Program-made: the position numbers and the translations under genes
Shown: piece by piece, positions 25,066 to 37,678 of the stretch
Layout: each line of letters begins with the position of its first letter
Position numbering within the stretch: the stretch's first letter is position 1
The notes under the pieces: model-generated
Told to the model about the DNA's origin: nothing
The model's input: the letters and a program-made list of their open reading frames with translations, nothing else
Databases searched by the model: none
Assembly: GCF_024868665.1 (NCBI RefSeq)
Contig: NC_079913.1
Span: 8,994,879 to 9,058,878, forward strand
Length of the DNA stretch: 64,000 nucleotides
Source of the DNA: Triplophysa rosa
Taxonomy: Eukaryota > Chordata > Actinopteri > Cypriniformes > Nemacheilidae
Reading direction: 5' to 3'

Positions 25066-25077
25066 AGGGGGGGGCTC
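25066..25077 (+). other. Polypurine tract of the LTR element
   Basis: AAGGGGGGGG followed by CTC lies directly before the 3' LTR, where plus-strand priming occurs in LTR elements. Confidence 0.7.
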
Positions 25078-25610
25078 TGTCACGGTCCCACCGTCTTGTT
25101 TATGAAATTCTAGTCGTGTGGTGGGATCGGGGCAGAGTTCTTGGGTTTTATGTGGGGGAACCATGAGATGTTTATGCCTCATGTGTTTTTCCAGTGTCTC
25201 GTCTCTGTTCCCGCCATCTCGTTTCCTCGTTATCCTTCCCTAAGTGTTTGATTACCCACACCTGCCCTGTGTCGTTATCCCTCGTTTGTGTTCCCTATAT
25301 ATACCCTCTTGTTTCTTTGTCCTGTGCTCGTTCGTTGTGCTTGTTCCTGTCCGTACCAGTGTTCTGTTCAAATATTCTAAGTCAAGTCAAGTCGAGTTTT
25401 GTAAGTCTGTTGTTTAGCGTTTGTCTAGTGTTATTCAGTTTACCCTGTCTTAGTTCATCTGTGTTCTGTCTGCTGCATGTAATCTTGTTTTCTGGGTTTT
25501 TCCCCATCGTGGGTGTTTTAGTTTCTGTTTTTGTTTCTTTGTTAAAATAAAGTATCTGTTAACCCCTTCACTGCTGCCTGCATTTGGGTTCTTTCTGCCA
25601 GACCGTGACA
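25078..25610 (+). repeat. 3' LTR
   Basis: Near-identical copy of the 5' LTR, ending CCGTGACA and followed by GATTC at 25611-25615, which matches the GATTC at 22975-22979. Confidence 0.88.
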
Positions 25611-25615
25611 GATTC

Positions 25616-28600
25616 TGTTTAGGGGTCTGATTCAGTCTGATTCTGCTTAGTATGGATACGGCTATTCTGTTACTCGCATTTTCTCTGTGGCGATTTCCAT
25701 CTGTTTATAATTATGAGCTAGACATAGAAAATTATTTCCACAGATGTCTTCTCATGTGGTGGTATTAGCACTGATCTGAGATCATTCAGAATGGGTTCCA
25801 ACTTGCTTTTGTCCCAACCAAATCTTGTAAATGCTGCATACTGCTGGGGGTGGGAGTGAAGGAGGGTCCTGTCTGGAAATCGCATGCTGTTGTAATCGAA
25901 GCAGGACATGTCTCTCCAAATATGGACACCTTTAACCGTCAAGAAGGGTTTTAGAATAGATTTGTCTTCAGAGAAACATCACTTTTTTGTCACCGATGGT
26001 CTTTTTCACAAAGCTGTTTTAGTTAGTGCCTATGACTCTTTGGGTGTTGTTGAACACTTATGCTCCAGGTAGAGGTGCATGTAGGAATTCTTAGTATTTT
26101 AGAAAAATGAACATTACAAAACTGCCGTCTCTTCTCCCTGAGTTTAGAGTGAAGTTCTCCGTTTGACCAGCAGGAGGTTTCACTGAGTCAAATACTGAAA
26201 AGAAACAAGATCATAGGTCTAATACAAACGGACCACGAGGAGAAAAAGAATAAAACTGTGGATCACAGTAAATCTTCAGAATGATCGGACACAATTAGAC
26301 AATTATTAGTACAAAAGCACATTTTCTGCATTGGTTGATGACATGCAACTGCATCATTCTGTTGTCCTATTTTTTACATTTAAGATCGATTTACTGATTT
26401 TTTAAAGTCTTGGTGGCCCCAAAACAGTTTTCCTGGCAGCTTGACATTTTCTACATCTTATTGTCCCAGGGAACACACATACTAATATAAAATTATTAAA
26501 CTGAACTCTGTAATGGCGTCTGCCAAACGTATAAATGTAAATGCATTGTTGAAGTATTTGGCACTTCTCTGTCATCTACAGTATCATGCCATAATGCACA
26601 AACAATGAGCATTAACATTTTTAACAAAGAAATAAAAAGGTGCAGATACACTGAGATCACAAACGACGTGTCATGCTTGTAATGGATCTCTGTAAAATCA
26701 GGTCTAGTAAGACAAAACATTAGGCTGAACATTTAACTGAACTCTTTTTTTTCTGTTTTATGGAAAGATACACTAACAGTGTGAATTGGCATTCTGGGTA
26801 AACTCCTGATGTGTCAGGAATGTATGGTTGCTGATGTGTTGTATGACCCTAGATATGAATGGGAATTTATTTATTACAAGAATATGTGTTTTGATAACAG
26901 CCTGTGCTTTAATGAATCAGTCTGACGTGAAACTTATTCAATTTCAGAATGTTGGACATTGTTAAAGTGTGCTTAAAAATTTGATGCGGAGGATAGATGC
27001 AGGAAAGACACACAGCATGGAAATGCACCAATCATTAACGTTTTTAATGTTAAGAATGATATCATATGCTGTAACATTGCAAGATATGAATTTATGATAA
27101 TTCCATGTTAAACATTTGTTTCAAAATAAATTAACAAAAGATGAATTACACGTCTTAGCCCCTAACAACGCTCATCTAAAGTAGCGACATCATTAGGTCC
27201 ATTACAATATTGAGACCCAAAAAGTGGTGCCACAATAATGCGTCCTGCTGATGACATCGGCAGAGCACTGTTCTATTTCCCAAGGCTACAGGGTGACACA
27301 TATTGTGTCCCATGTCCATGGATCATAATTCAAAGAGACTAACCCTTTTTCACACATTAAGTTTTGGTACATGGATTATGCATTTAAAAAAGACTTTTTT
27401 ATCCAGATTACATTCACTAAGATGTGATGCCACTTGATGTAATGATATACAGTAGAAACTCATACAATTCTTTCTATTCCTAAACAGAGACTTGATAGAG
27501 TTTTTTATATCATAATTTAAGGGAACCTTATTTATAAGTTTTGTCAAGCATATGGTCTCACAAGTGTTGAAGATCTCTCTGGGAAGAACTGGGCAAACGG
27601 GAAGGCCTGCGGACGGTATAGAGTCACATGACCAAAGCACTCAGCTGGTGGACCAGTGAATGGGGAGGAAGTTATGGAGATAAATGCTCTGGGCAAAAGA
27701 AAACAATCACAAGATGGCCATAGAGCTGGCTGAATGCTCAACTCTTGTATCTTACGGGTGTCATCGGAACAATGACACAGACTCTTTGCCATTCATTAAG
27801 GTTCTTTATGACCCATTTAAGACTTTTTTCAGTATACTTCTTTTCTGTATTTTATTAAGGAATAATTAATGCATTAAATTAATGGAACTCTGGGTGATGT
27901 TTAGTGATATTTTAAACACACTGGGAATGTGTTGTGTTCTGCTATTTTTCTGCCTTTGGACACTGTATGTACAAAAACTTTAAACAGAAAACATTTTTAG
28001 GTTTAAGTTTTTAGGTTAATTAATGGACAGTTATTTAACATAGACCAACTAACACTAAAATAAGTGATTTTTGTATATGGTGCCAATTGTGTGAACTGCC
28101 TTGTTACACAGTTTGTCTTGTTGCTTTTTTATATATTTTAATAGGTGTTTTAATGCTTAATGTCTTTACACCAAATGTAATCAAACTCAGCAAAATCAAT
28201 CAAGTAGGCAGAGAAGTTTAAGTTATGATCTATGTGTATTTCAGGTTTGTCTGCATGGTCACTCTTCATCCTCTGTGTCCGGTTTGTGTCCAAAGATGAT
28301 CCTTAAATTCTCAACAGATAAAAATGACTATTCTGTTTTAGTTGTCCTTTAGTTGTCATGTTTTAGTCAAATTATATTAAAAGGTATAAAGTGTGTAATT
28401 TCTCAACAAAATATGAATAATTTATTCTATGCAAAATAATGTGAAATAATCAATCTTAGGCTTAATGTTAATTTTGTTAGTAAACATGGATTCTCTAAAT
28501 TTGTTATATACATCTAGATCATTAAGGATGAAGAAGATTTATTTTTTTAAAAGTGAGAGGATACAGAGGTCTTGGTGGTGATGTTGAGAGCTTGTTATGT

Positions 28601-28620
28601 TTGTTCGGATGTTGTTGTCC
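25616..28620. other. Intergenic DNA between the LTR element and mir-129-1
   Basis: AT-rich DNA without a recognised gene. A SINE tail fragment lies at 26462-26543. Nothing else is supported. Confidence 0.5.
26462..26543 (+). mobile_element. SINE 3'-end fragment
   Basis: CCCAGGGAACACACATACTA followed by TGGCGTCTGCCAAACGTATA and AATGTAAATG is the tail found in several tRNA-derived SINEs of cyprinid fishes. The tRNA-like head is not recognisable. Confidence 0.6.
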
Positions 28621-28621
28621 T

Positions 28622-28699
28622 CTGCAGATACTTTTTGGGGTAAGGGCTTCCTGGCTAGTGGTTTAAGGAACAGCAAGCCCAGACCGCAAAAAGACCTGA
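28622..28699 (-). ncRNA. mir129-1: Precursor microRNA miR-129-1
   Basis: Both arms of vertebrate miR-129-1 are present on the minus strand. The 5p arm is at 28673-28693 (starting CTTTTTGCGGTCTGGGC). The 3p arm is at 28628-28649 (starting AAGCCCTTACCCCAAAAAG and ending TAT, the -1 version). A loop of 23 bases lies between them. The arms pair through GCCCAGACCGCAAAAAG-type complementarity to form a hairpin of about 75 bases. miR-129 is a brain-enriched, deeply conserved microRNA. In human, MIR129-1 lies upstream of LEP on the same strand, exactly as here. The match is from memory of the mature sequences; the outer hairpin ends are approximate. Confidence 0.95.
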
Positions 28700-29317
28700 A
28701 AAGGACAAAGAGGGTCACAGAATTCAGCTTCGTCTGTCTAAACAGAGAAAGGGAGAAAGAGAGAAAGAGAACAAGGGGAAAGAATGAAAAGGGAATTTGT
28801 TTATTAAGAAGAACATATTTTAATAAATACATTTTTACACAAACACACACATACATTTCTGAGGCCCAAATATCTGGAGAAGTTAGACGCACAAAAAAGA
28901 CACTTACACTGTATGTGCAACTGATTAAATGACACTTTATGAACATCAATATTTGATTTTTCTTTTACTCGTTGATGGTGCTAAAATCTGTTGGTCTTAT
29001 CATGCTAAAATGATCTACAGTTTTTGTTTCTGTATAATTGTATGACGTCAGAGGACAGTCAATCTAAACCAATCACACGCAGCCAAAGTGTAAGAAATAG
29101 GCCACGTCCTGCAGCCCACATACGTCAGCATCAGATAGCTATTTGCGCAAGTCCAAATATCATTTTAATTGTGGAACTCTGCTCAAATGCACCCCGAGAC
29201 CCGACAGGTTTCGGATGTGAAAAGCCCCTTTATGCGTTCCTTTTTGTTATTTATTACCCGGGCCGAAGATGCTTGAGGTCCGGCGGAGTAGATGACGTAG
29301 GCACCCGTTAGGCTTAC

Positions 29318-29790
29318 CTCACTAAATGCGTCATATGTGTAAAAAGTGTCGGCCTCCCTTGCGCTTCCCCCTCCCTTTTCTGATTGCGCTGCAGCCACGA
29401 TTCCTTTTACGACTTTAGCGGATTTTCTGTATCTCTTATCAACCAACAAAATATAATGTTGCTGTACAAGTTTATATATTTTAAACGTATTTTTCCTCCA
29501 TGTCCAGATGTAACGTGTCTTTATATAAATGAAATCGTCACCAGATGAGACACTTAACATATGTAGGAGCCCAGTCTCACATGAAGAAAAGCATAAACAA
29601 ACGTACTGCTTGCGCAGATGTGATGTATTCTGGTTGATTGAAGGAGGCGCGTTAATTAAACTGGTGCTGTCCATGGTTCTGAACGGGCTGCTGTCCACGG
29701 CGCTGAAACCCACCCGCCGCGGTGAACGCCCAGTACTGCACACACCCACAATTTGTGGAAGAGTGGGGGAAGGAAGGGGTTTTCGTCACA
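29318..29790 (-). promoter_or_regulatory. CpG-richer block with minus-strand splice donor; possible pri-miR-129-1 start region
   Basis: A consensus minus-strand donor, GTGAG|GTAAGC, lies at 29316-29317. Above it the DNA is locally CpG-rich, especially at 29640-29760 (for example CACCCGCCGCGGTGAACGCC). An open minus frame spans 29183-29749 but has no recognisable domain. The block lies 0.6-1.1 kb upstream of the microRNA and could hold an exon and promoter of its primary transcript. This is inference. Confidence 0.35.
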
Positions 29791-30419
29791 CTGATGACAA
29801 GTTAAATAGGGATGCTTGTAATCTGGAATATAAAATTAAATGCAATCATTCAATATTTTTTTCCACAACAGATTTTCCCTATTGAAGCACTCCCTTTCTT
29901 TCACTCTCTCCTTCTGTGTGTGTGTGTGTTTAAGTGTACTTGTTTCAGGGTTGTGGGCATTTTTGTCCTCTGATATTGCAAAGATGTTTGCTTTGAATTC
30001 ATGTATGCAAGTTTGATCAAGCAAAATGTTTCAATTGTTCATATACGTTAACACGAAATTCGCACATTACAATCCTTTCAGTACTTGTTGCTAATGCTTT
30101 TGCGATGCCCAGTCGGTTTGTGTTAGATATGTGTCGTGGTCTATGTAATTAGATATGGCTGTCTTATTATTTCAGTTCTTTACATGCCGTTGGCCCAGAC
30201 CTTCAAATGTCTTTAATGTCCGTAAAAACACTAACATATCAGTCGGTTAACATATGGCATACTGGTAGGGCATTACGCCTGTTCCACACCACGAAGTTAA
30301 TACCAGTCACGAGTCAGTATTTCAGAACGTTATCAAATATTTGAAGGCAATTTTAGGATGATTACAGGTACAAATAAGTCAGAACTACAAAATGGTACAC
30401 ATTTCAACAGTTTTAACGA

Positions 30420-31430
30420 CACTAAATGGCTTTTTAAAAGAGCGCAAAGGGACGCAGGGCGAAGCACGCGCAGTATAGCTCATTTATAGACGCTTATAAC
30501 CGCTGCTCACCTACCCGCTCCACAGAGACCAGCCGAAACAGGGTGTTTTCTCCGTGTGTTGAGTTCAGAGATGAAGACAGAACATGCATCAGGACTGTCG
30601 TCAGAAACTACTAAATACATTTCTAAATCTGTCAAACCCCGTTACAAGCGGACGACATGAGACAACGCGCATCTGTAGCCGTTAAATGAAAATACATGTC
30701 AGACTTACCGTGTAAGTGATGCTTCAAGGAAGCCGAGATGTTTTTTCTTTGGTTTTTCGCAATGATAATTCCAATAAATTCTGATCTTCCCATTTTTCGG
30801 TCGCGCGCATTTTTCGGCTCTCTGATCTTTGCGTTTATAAAATTGCAATCTGATATTTTTTGACTATATTTTAAACTAATCCATTTTGTCCTTTCCGCGT
30901 TTCTGGAAAATACTGCAAAATCTAATGGAAGCGCTCAATTCCTCCAGTCTGCTGTTGACCTGCATTGACGTCATTGCGTCATTAGGTTTCCCCTGGAAAC
31001 ACAGGCGCTCCAAAAATAGTAACACATTAATTCAACTCTGGCTGAGGGTTGGCGCGAGCGACTATTTGTATCAATCCATAATATTCTGATTCGCACCCCT
31101 CCCCTACATTGTCTTCTTTTTCTCGTTCTTCCTCTTCATTTTCCCATTCCTTATCTTTTTTCTTCAGAGGGTTAAAGATCTCATGGCGCACGAGCAGGCG
31201 CGACTTTTCGACTATTTTAAGGAGCAGGCACGGTTATGAAAATCAAAGTGAGGGACAGAGCAGATGAGAGTGTTCTCCGGTTTGTTTTATTCCCGCCCGC
31301 AATCAAAAACGGTAGTAAGAGCAGAAACAGCGCCACTGGGACAAAAATAGAAAGTGCCGAGCGCGAGCAGTCATCTGAACGGGAGGAGCTCGTGAGCGCT
31401 CGCGTGTTTAGCGGGGGCTCTACTAAAGAA
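30420..31430. promoter_or_regulatory. CpG-rich promoter-like region
   Basis: The block is enriched in CpG and in motifs such as GGTCGCGCGC, TTGGCGCGAGCG and GACGTCATTGCGTC (a CRE-like TGACGTCA lies near 30966-30973). A minus-strand donor, TACACG|GTAAGT, lies at 30707-30708. It could serve the miR-129-1 transcript on the minus strand or a divergent plus-strand gene such as lrrc4, whose coding exon is not in the window. Confidence 0.4.
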
Positions 31431-32461
31431 AGCATTCAAAACAGAAACAAAGAAAACAGTGGCTCTATCATGTGCGTTTTGTGCTGTTTTGAGCCACATG
31501 CATATTAATAAAATTAGCGAAAATCTTTTGCGCCACTATACTCTATATCTTAACTTGCTATCTATATGTTTTTATTTCAGATTTGCCATATTGTAACCCA
31601 GTTTATCTCCATTATTTTCTGTAGTCAACATGATTCAAGCCGCACCGCCAAAACGATAGGTATCCCCTTTTGAGAGTATCCATTGAATAGTGTTTCATTC
31701 ATTGTCATCATGATATTCTCATTAATTCTTATATCCACACAACTGGCTTATTGTGATATATGAACCAGTCGATGTACATTCACCCAAAACCTCACGAGAT
31801 CAAAATCAGTTTCCTCTTTATTTTAGAAGCATTTTGCTGGGGCACTCTGCGCTGCCTCGTGACTGAAACGCAGCAGACTGCACATGAGCGGCGTGAGTGC
31901 AGCACCACGACTGAAAAACGCCACCATCAATTAATTCATAAGATAAATACAAATCGGCTTCTCTCTTTATCAAATAATACACAGCCTGTGCATTTTGACG
32001 TTGACAAAATCCACAAGGCCGTCTACCACGGCTAGTCTTTTTTGGACGGAGAGATTGAGAACTGCACAGGCGCCTATGTCTTGGGGTCTATTTCACTGCA
32101 CACGACTACAGAAAACGCACACACGCTGGCCTTGATCATCATCATCATCATCATATCTTAAAATGGATTATATGTGTATTTGACTAATAGCGGAAAACCT
32201 CAAATGCAAACAGCATTCATTCATTCGTTCAATTTTTCATCCATTCATTCCTTCTTTCATTTTCGTGTACAGTGTGAAAACACTCAAGTTCGAATACATG
32301 TAAATATTTTCCGGCTGAGTCTGTCTTTCTAAGCGGTTTGTAATAATGTAAATTGTTGCTTTAAAATGGAGGTCGAATTAGAAATCTGTTTAAATGAGTC
32401 TGAAGGGGTTTAGTTCGTTGGGATGAGGATTTAAAAAATCTGTAAAACAGCTCTTTGTTTG

Positions 32462-32487
32462 TACACACGCACACGCGCACACGCACA

Positions 32488-32568
<81 letters not shown>
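32462..32568. repeat. (CGCA)n/(CA)n compound microsatellite
   Basis: ACACGCACACGCGC variants pass into pure GCAC tetranucleotides and then CA dinucleotides. Alternating purine-pyrimidine sequence of this length can form Z-DNA. Confidence 0.95.
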
Positions 32569-32570
<2 letters not shown>

Positions 32571-35259
32571 CACACTTAAAAATAAACGTTAAAGTCAAAC
32601 AAAGTAAAGTAGAATGATTCTGATTACCAAATGTTAATAACCATGCTTATTAAGGAGTATACACCAAAATTTTGTATCTGATTTAAGTAAAATGGCTTTG
32701 GGAGCAGTTGGTTAAAGGTAATTGCAATAATAAGAAAAACAGGGAATTTTGAAAGATTACAAAAGGCGCTTGGTTTGACATTTGCTATCTGATGCAATGG
32801 CATTAATACATTTTCAGGTTTGCTTTATAATCCCAAATAATTTTTAGAGGCAGTTTATGTCAGAGAAAACCAGCTCATGTATTTGCTTAATGACACATAG
32901 CTAAATCTTGTATTGTGATTTATATATTTAGTGACTTTTTTGTTGTAAACAACTGTTTACCGATTATGGCCGTTTACTGCCTACATTCTGTTAGATAACT
33001 CGCAGGACATACTGCATAGTATTGTGTACAACATTACTTATGTGTGTATAAAATATTAGATAGATTGACTGGTAGAGCTATAGTTATAGTGAGCATAACC
33101 ACTGAGTCTGTTTTTCTTTTTCCGGATAGCATGTTGTCTTTTGCTACTAAAAATCATGTATGAAGTCAGCTTTAATCTGGAAAGACAGAACACACAAATT
33201 ATTTACCTTTTGTTGTAAGTGAATTTTAGTTATTGAAGGATGAAAGTGAGTTATTAAGATTAACATAGCGCTTGCATCTGGGCAAAAACAAATCTTAGGG
33301 TCCAAAATCACACAGAGACAGAATAATTACACCCCTAAAATATTTGAGAAATAGAAGGAGAGAGTGAAGGATATATGAGTCCATTGCGTAGTTTCTCTAG
33401 TTTCTACTCTTTACATGACAGCCATGTACTGTAAGAAGGTTATCCTCTTTTAACTTTTGATGCCATCTACTGGTAAAATAGAACAACTGCTGATACTGAG
33501 GCCTGCAAACTCACATCACAGTGACTCACAGTGAAACTCACATTTCAGTTTTCAAAGTTTTAATTGATCAGAGGCCTCAAAGTGACTCAGATCATAAAGA
33601 GTTTTAAAGCTGACAAAGATTAATAATAAGAAATACTAAACATATGTGAGGTAACTTAGCAGCTGAATGCATTTGCATAAAAAAGTTGCTACTGAGTAGA
33701 ATAGTTGTTTTTATAACTTGTTAATTTATTAGCTTTGTCTTGGAATGATATGAAATCACATCAAGATATCGACTGGTTTAGATATCACAATAAGCCATAA
33801 TATGTATATGATATATATAAATCTAACCATAGTTAATTCCATGGATAGTTTTAAAAAAGTAGAAAAAATATTAAAGACACTTCCCATGCCACAGTGATTT
33901 ATTCATGATTTTTTAAACTATTCTAAATGACATTTTATTTGTTTTGGACAGCTGCATAAACATCGGTTACATATTTTTTGACATCAATCTTAAATATGTC
34001 AAAAATGTTTCAGTTTCAAGGCATACAAACACATGCATATGACGCAGTTCCATTGACTGGCTCAAAACACTCTCACACTGACCCCTTTTTGTTAATTGAT
34101 GAAGTAAATTCTCTAGGATGGGATAGATATTCCTATATCTGCTGTGGCTTGGACAAGAAATATAGATGCTTTTTTAGAGCACAGTATTTACATTGTGATC
34201 CCACACACTGAATTAACTTGGTAAAGTATTTCAGTATGTTAAGTAAGATGGAGTAAATCAAAACACAAATGAGACTCGATCATTGTGGCACTAAAAGATG
34301 TCTGATTATAGGAATGGTAATTCAGTACATTATTTTTCAAGGTAGTAATATATTACAACATCTTTGTTAGTGTATATCAATATGAATATAATTTTAAATA
34401 AGCTTGGAAATGTTTAGCTATTTTTCTTTATCCTGGCCCTACATCAGTAATAAGACATTCACTGTTCCTGTAGTAAAATACTTGAAATGTCAGCTCAATC
34501 ATGTGGCTGTAGCTGGAGTTAAAGGATGGATCATCATTTTTCCCAATTTTAAAATATGCCCAAATTCAATGTAGAAAGGGGAACGGAGTATAAATGAAGT
34601 TCATAAGAGTTTGCATAGCGTATTTGGCTATATTATAATATTGAATTAGTTGAAAGCGATTCTGGGCTGAACTCCAGCTGAACCTGGTCAAAATTTTGTA
34701 TTCATCCATAGATGCATTTAAATTAAGGACACATGCCAAAAATGTTAAACATGCTGCATCCATTAGGTTTTAAAAACGGGTGTACTTCCCCTTTAAAATG
34801 GCATCTCTGTTCAGTGAATTTCCAGCAGTCAGATGTTATTTGAACACCAGGGGGCAGAAGAGGTCATTAAGCGATCAGGCTCCTGTTTTTCACTTGGTCT
34901 TCTCAATTTAGTCTCCTCTTGGCTGACCCTGCTCTTTTTCTGCTTAAGTGCATGAAGGCATGAGTGTCTATGTAATAGAGAGAGATAAAGAGAGAGAGAT
35001 CTGCAACAGTACATTTACAATCTTTTTAATTGCTGTATTTGTGTACCTAAAATGTAAAGAAAATAAAAACATCAAACAATCATGCACACATTACAGATTT
35101 ATAATCAACAATAAAAATAATGTTATACTTTCTGTCTTTGTATTTTTGGAAGTATATCAAATAGAACGATTTAAAATCTCGAGTCAGAGTTCCTTTAGTG
35201 ATGATTCATGAGAATATGAAAAGAAAGGGAATAAGAGCGATAAAGGAGGTGGACCAAAG

Positions 35260-35261
<2 letters not shown>

Positions 35262-35315
<54 letters not shown>
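35262..35315. repeat. (AG)n microsatellite
   Basis: About 54 bases of AG repeats. Confidence 0.95.
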
Positions 35316-35317
<2 letters not shown>

Positions 35318-35976
35318 AAGCTTATCAAAGTTCTTTTCTTCTAGTGTTCCTCAGCTCAGATCTTTAGGAGGTGAATGACCTTGACAACCTTGAGACGAGA
35401 ACTGAATGCTTGCGAGGCAGAACTACATCTTCAAGGCTCACAGTTTTGGCCTCCCTTTTATTACTAATTAATTCATGTTAATTGCTGGATTAGAAAGAAA
35501 AGGTCTCGGGGAACCAAGGACTGCAGAGCATCTGCCCTTCACATGACGTGGAAGAATGTTTCTGATGCTTATAGCATGATGCAATGCATTAAATATTCAC
35601 ATTTATATAAGATAGGATATAAAACCAAGGGGCTCCAAAATAACTATGTACTCCCCTGCATGTTCTTGACAGGCTGAGAGATTCACCCATTGAGGACAAT
35701 ACTGCATATTATTGAAGCTGTTATAAGTGGTTGTGAATAATTGACATTAAGTGTTATTCATTGACACTCTAGCAGGGTGATGTTTATGTTTGGTGTTGCG
35801 CCATTATAAATGTATTACATACATAATTATTCACTATTGACATGACTAACAAATGACTCATTTAGTACAGTATTGATTACACAGCACATGTGTGTTACAG
35901 GGACACAAAAGCTCATCTCTGCCCACATAATCCTCCAAGCCTCTTAATGCAGAGTTGACTGCTCTGCTGGGGGAAA

Positions 35977-36003
35977 GTGTGTGTGTGTGTGTGTGTGTGT
36001 GTG
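35977..36003. repeat. (GT)n microsatellite
   Basis: About 27 bases of GT repeats; a shorter run follows near 36118-36130. Confidence 0.9.
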
Positions 36004-37360
36004 CGTATTTTATAGGCATCTTCCATTCTGTGCAACACACACTGAATAACGCACCCACTGCAACCTCTCTATGAAACCTGTCATAGCATATTTGCGAGCT
36101 ATGACAGCAAATTATTTGTGTGTGTGTGTGGTTATGTGTTTATGAATCTGGATGATGTAGACAAGCAGGGTGTAGTCTGTATATGTGTGTGTGAGGATAC
36201 AATGGGAATCTATGATTGAAGCTTAAATGGAAGGGTCTGTGTGTGTGTGATGGAGAGGTAGATTGTTTCAGACAGGTATTAAAGCGTAATAGGTTATGTC
36301 ACATCGACTGCTCTGTCTACTGCTGTTAGCTTCAGCGTTCAGCCGTGCCCTTGTCGGTGGCGGTCGTCGCGGGCAACCCCGTCTCCCCTGCGGGCCTTTT
36401 GAAAAAGTGCACATCCAAAAGAAATGTCAGTGTGTGCCCTGACTGCCACTCCAAAAACCAAACAACCTCTCTCTACCTACATGTTGTACTCCCCCCTGCT
36501 CTCTCTCTGCATTTGTTTTTTTCTTTGTCTTGTATGTTACATACAGAAGCATCCCAGCTTTCTCCCAAAGTCTTGACACAAACTTTACTGGACTGCCCCC
36601 AAGCGGTTGGCATGATTTACGGTTTGTTTTTTCTTCTCCGAAGTAATGCATGTATATTTACAAGCTTGCGTGTGGATGAGCGCAGCCACAATACGGTACA
36701 TCATTAACTCGATCTTTAAAAGAATTTGTCTTGCTTGATCTTGTAGTTTGACTTTTGATGTTTAAAATTCATTATTTTCTCTGCTTTCTTACTGAGGCAC
36801 CCCCTATTTGGTTTGACTAACCCTGGTATTGTGTAATCTTTCTCTCTTTCTCCCTTCCCATGCTTCTCATTAGTGTGCATGGGCACCTCTGTGAGAGAAG
36901 CTGTCAATCAGTCGCTCCTGTGATCTTTACTGCCTGGTTGGTGGACGCCACAGGGTTTCAACTTTAAAAACACAACAGTACGGGAACTCTGACCAGACAT
37001 CTTAGAATCACAGCACATTGTAACCAGGAGGTCAAGGTTTGGCTGGTTGAAGGGCAAAAAAACTTGTTTCTTTTGTCTGCCATTCAAAAGTAGACTGAAT
37101 TCTGACGAAATATTTTTTGCAACTTATATACATATTTTTGGAGAGCTTTTTAACAACGTGCAATAGTCAAAGCTTGTACACGGACACCTTTGGTGCCATT
37201 AGCATTGTCAAGATGTCAGTTTTTCTGTGGTCACATTTCACGTATGGCTAAGGTTACATTTTTTTTTTTCAAAAAAAGCAAAGATGGCAAACCGTCAGTT
37301 TACGTACTTCTGGGGCTAATTGTGCCTTTTAAAAAAGTGCCATTGAGAGGAATAGAAATG

Positions 37361-37677
37361 AAAAGTATAGTTCACCCAAAAATCATTTACTCACCCTCAA
37401 ATTGTTCCGAAGCTGTATAATTTCATTTGTTCTGCTGAACATAATTGTTTTTTCTGACCAAACAGCCCAGAGGCATTGAAAAAACTACCATGGAGTCAAT
37501 GGTGCCCCAGAACTGCTTCGTATCCCACATTTTTCAAAACATACAGTCAGAAATTCTTCAAAATTCTTTAAAATGATGTGTTTAACAGAACAAATGGACT
37601 TATATACTGTAGATTTGAATCATTTTGAGAGTATGCAAATGATGACGGAATTTTTATTTTGGGTAAACTATTCCTTA
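37361..37677. mobile_element. Foldback MITE, family A, copy 5
   Basis: Starts with TATAGTTCACCCAAAAATCA and ends with TTTTTATTTTGGGTAAACTA, inverted counterparts, with the family's CATTTACTCACCCTC block. Confidence 0.75.
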
Positions 37678-37678
37678 G

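Larger units (their letters stand above)
22980..25610 (+). mobile_element. Non-autonomous LTR retrotransposon (Ty3/gypsy-like size and ends)
   Basis: Two direct repeats of 535 and 533 bp begin TGTCACGG and end CCGTGACA. They flank 1.56 kb of interior, and GATTC stands on both outer sides as a 5-bp target duplication. A polypurine tract (AAGGGGGGGG) abuts the 3' LTR. The interior has no protease, reverse transcriptase or integrase. It begins with a 46-codon gag-like frame and is then filled by GC-rich tandem repeats. No TGG-type tRNA primer site is obvious after the 5' LTR. The two LTRs differ at only about ten places including small indels, so the insertion is recent. The orientation is plus, from the position of the polypurine tract. 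Confidence 0.88.
31431..37360. other. Intergenic DNA with microsatellites
   Basis: No coding exon is recognised. The stretch holds an (ATC)n run near 32135-32155, a CGCA/CA microsatellite at 32462-32568, an (AG)n at 35262-35315 and a (GT)n at 35977-36003. A GC-rich patch near 36335-36400 is unexplained. Confidence 0.5.

Noticed and set aside
29183..29749. 188-codon minus-strand frame upstream of mir-129-1
   Set aside because: No domain, no recognisable homolog, and a splice donor interrupts it; more likely a chance frame in a CpG-rich block.
32361..32573. Minus-strand Cys/Val/Arg frame
   Set aside because: Translation of the CGCA/CA microsatellite.
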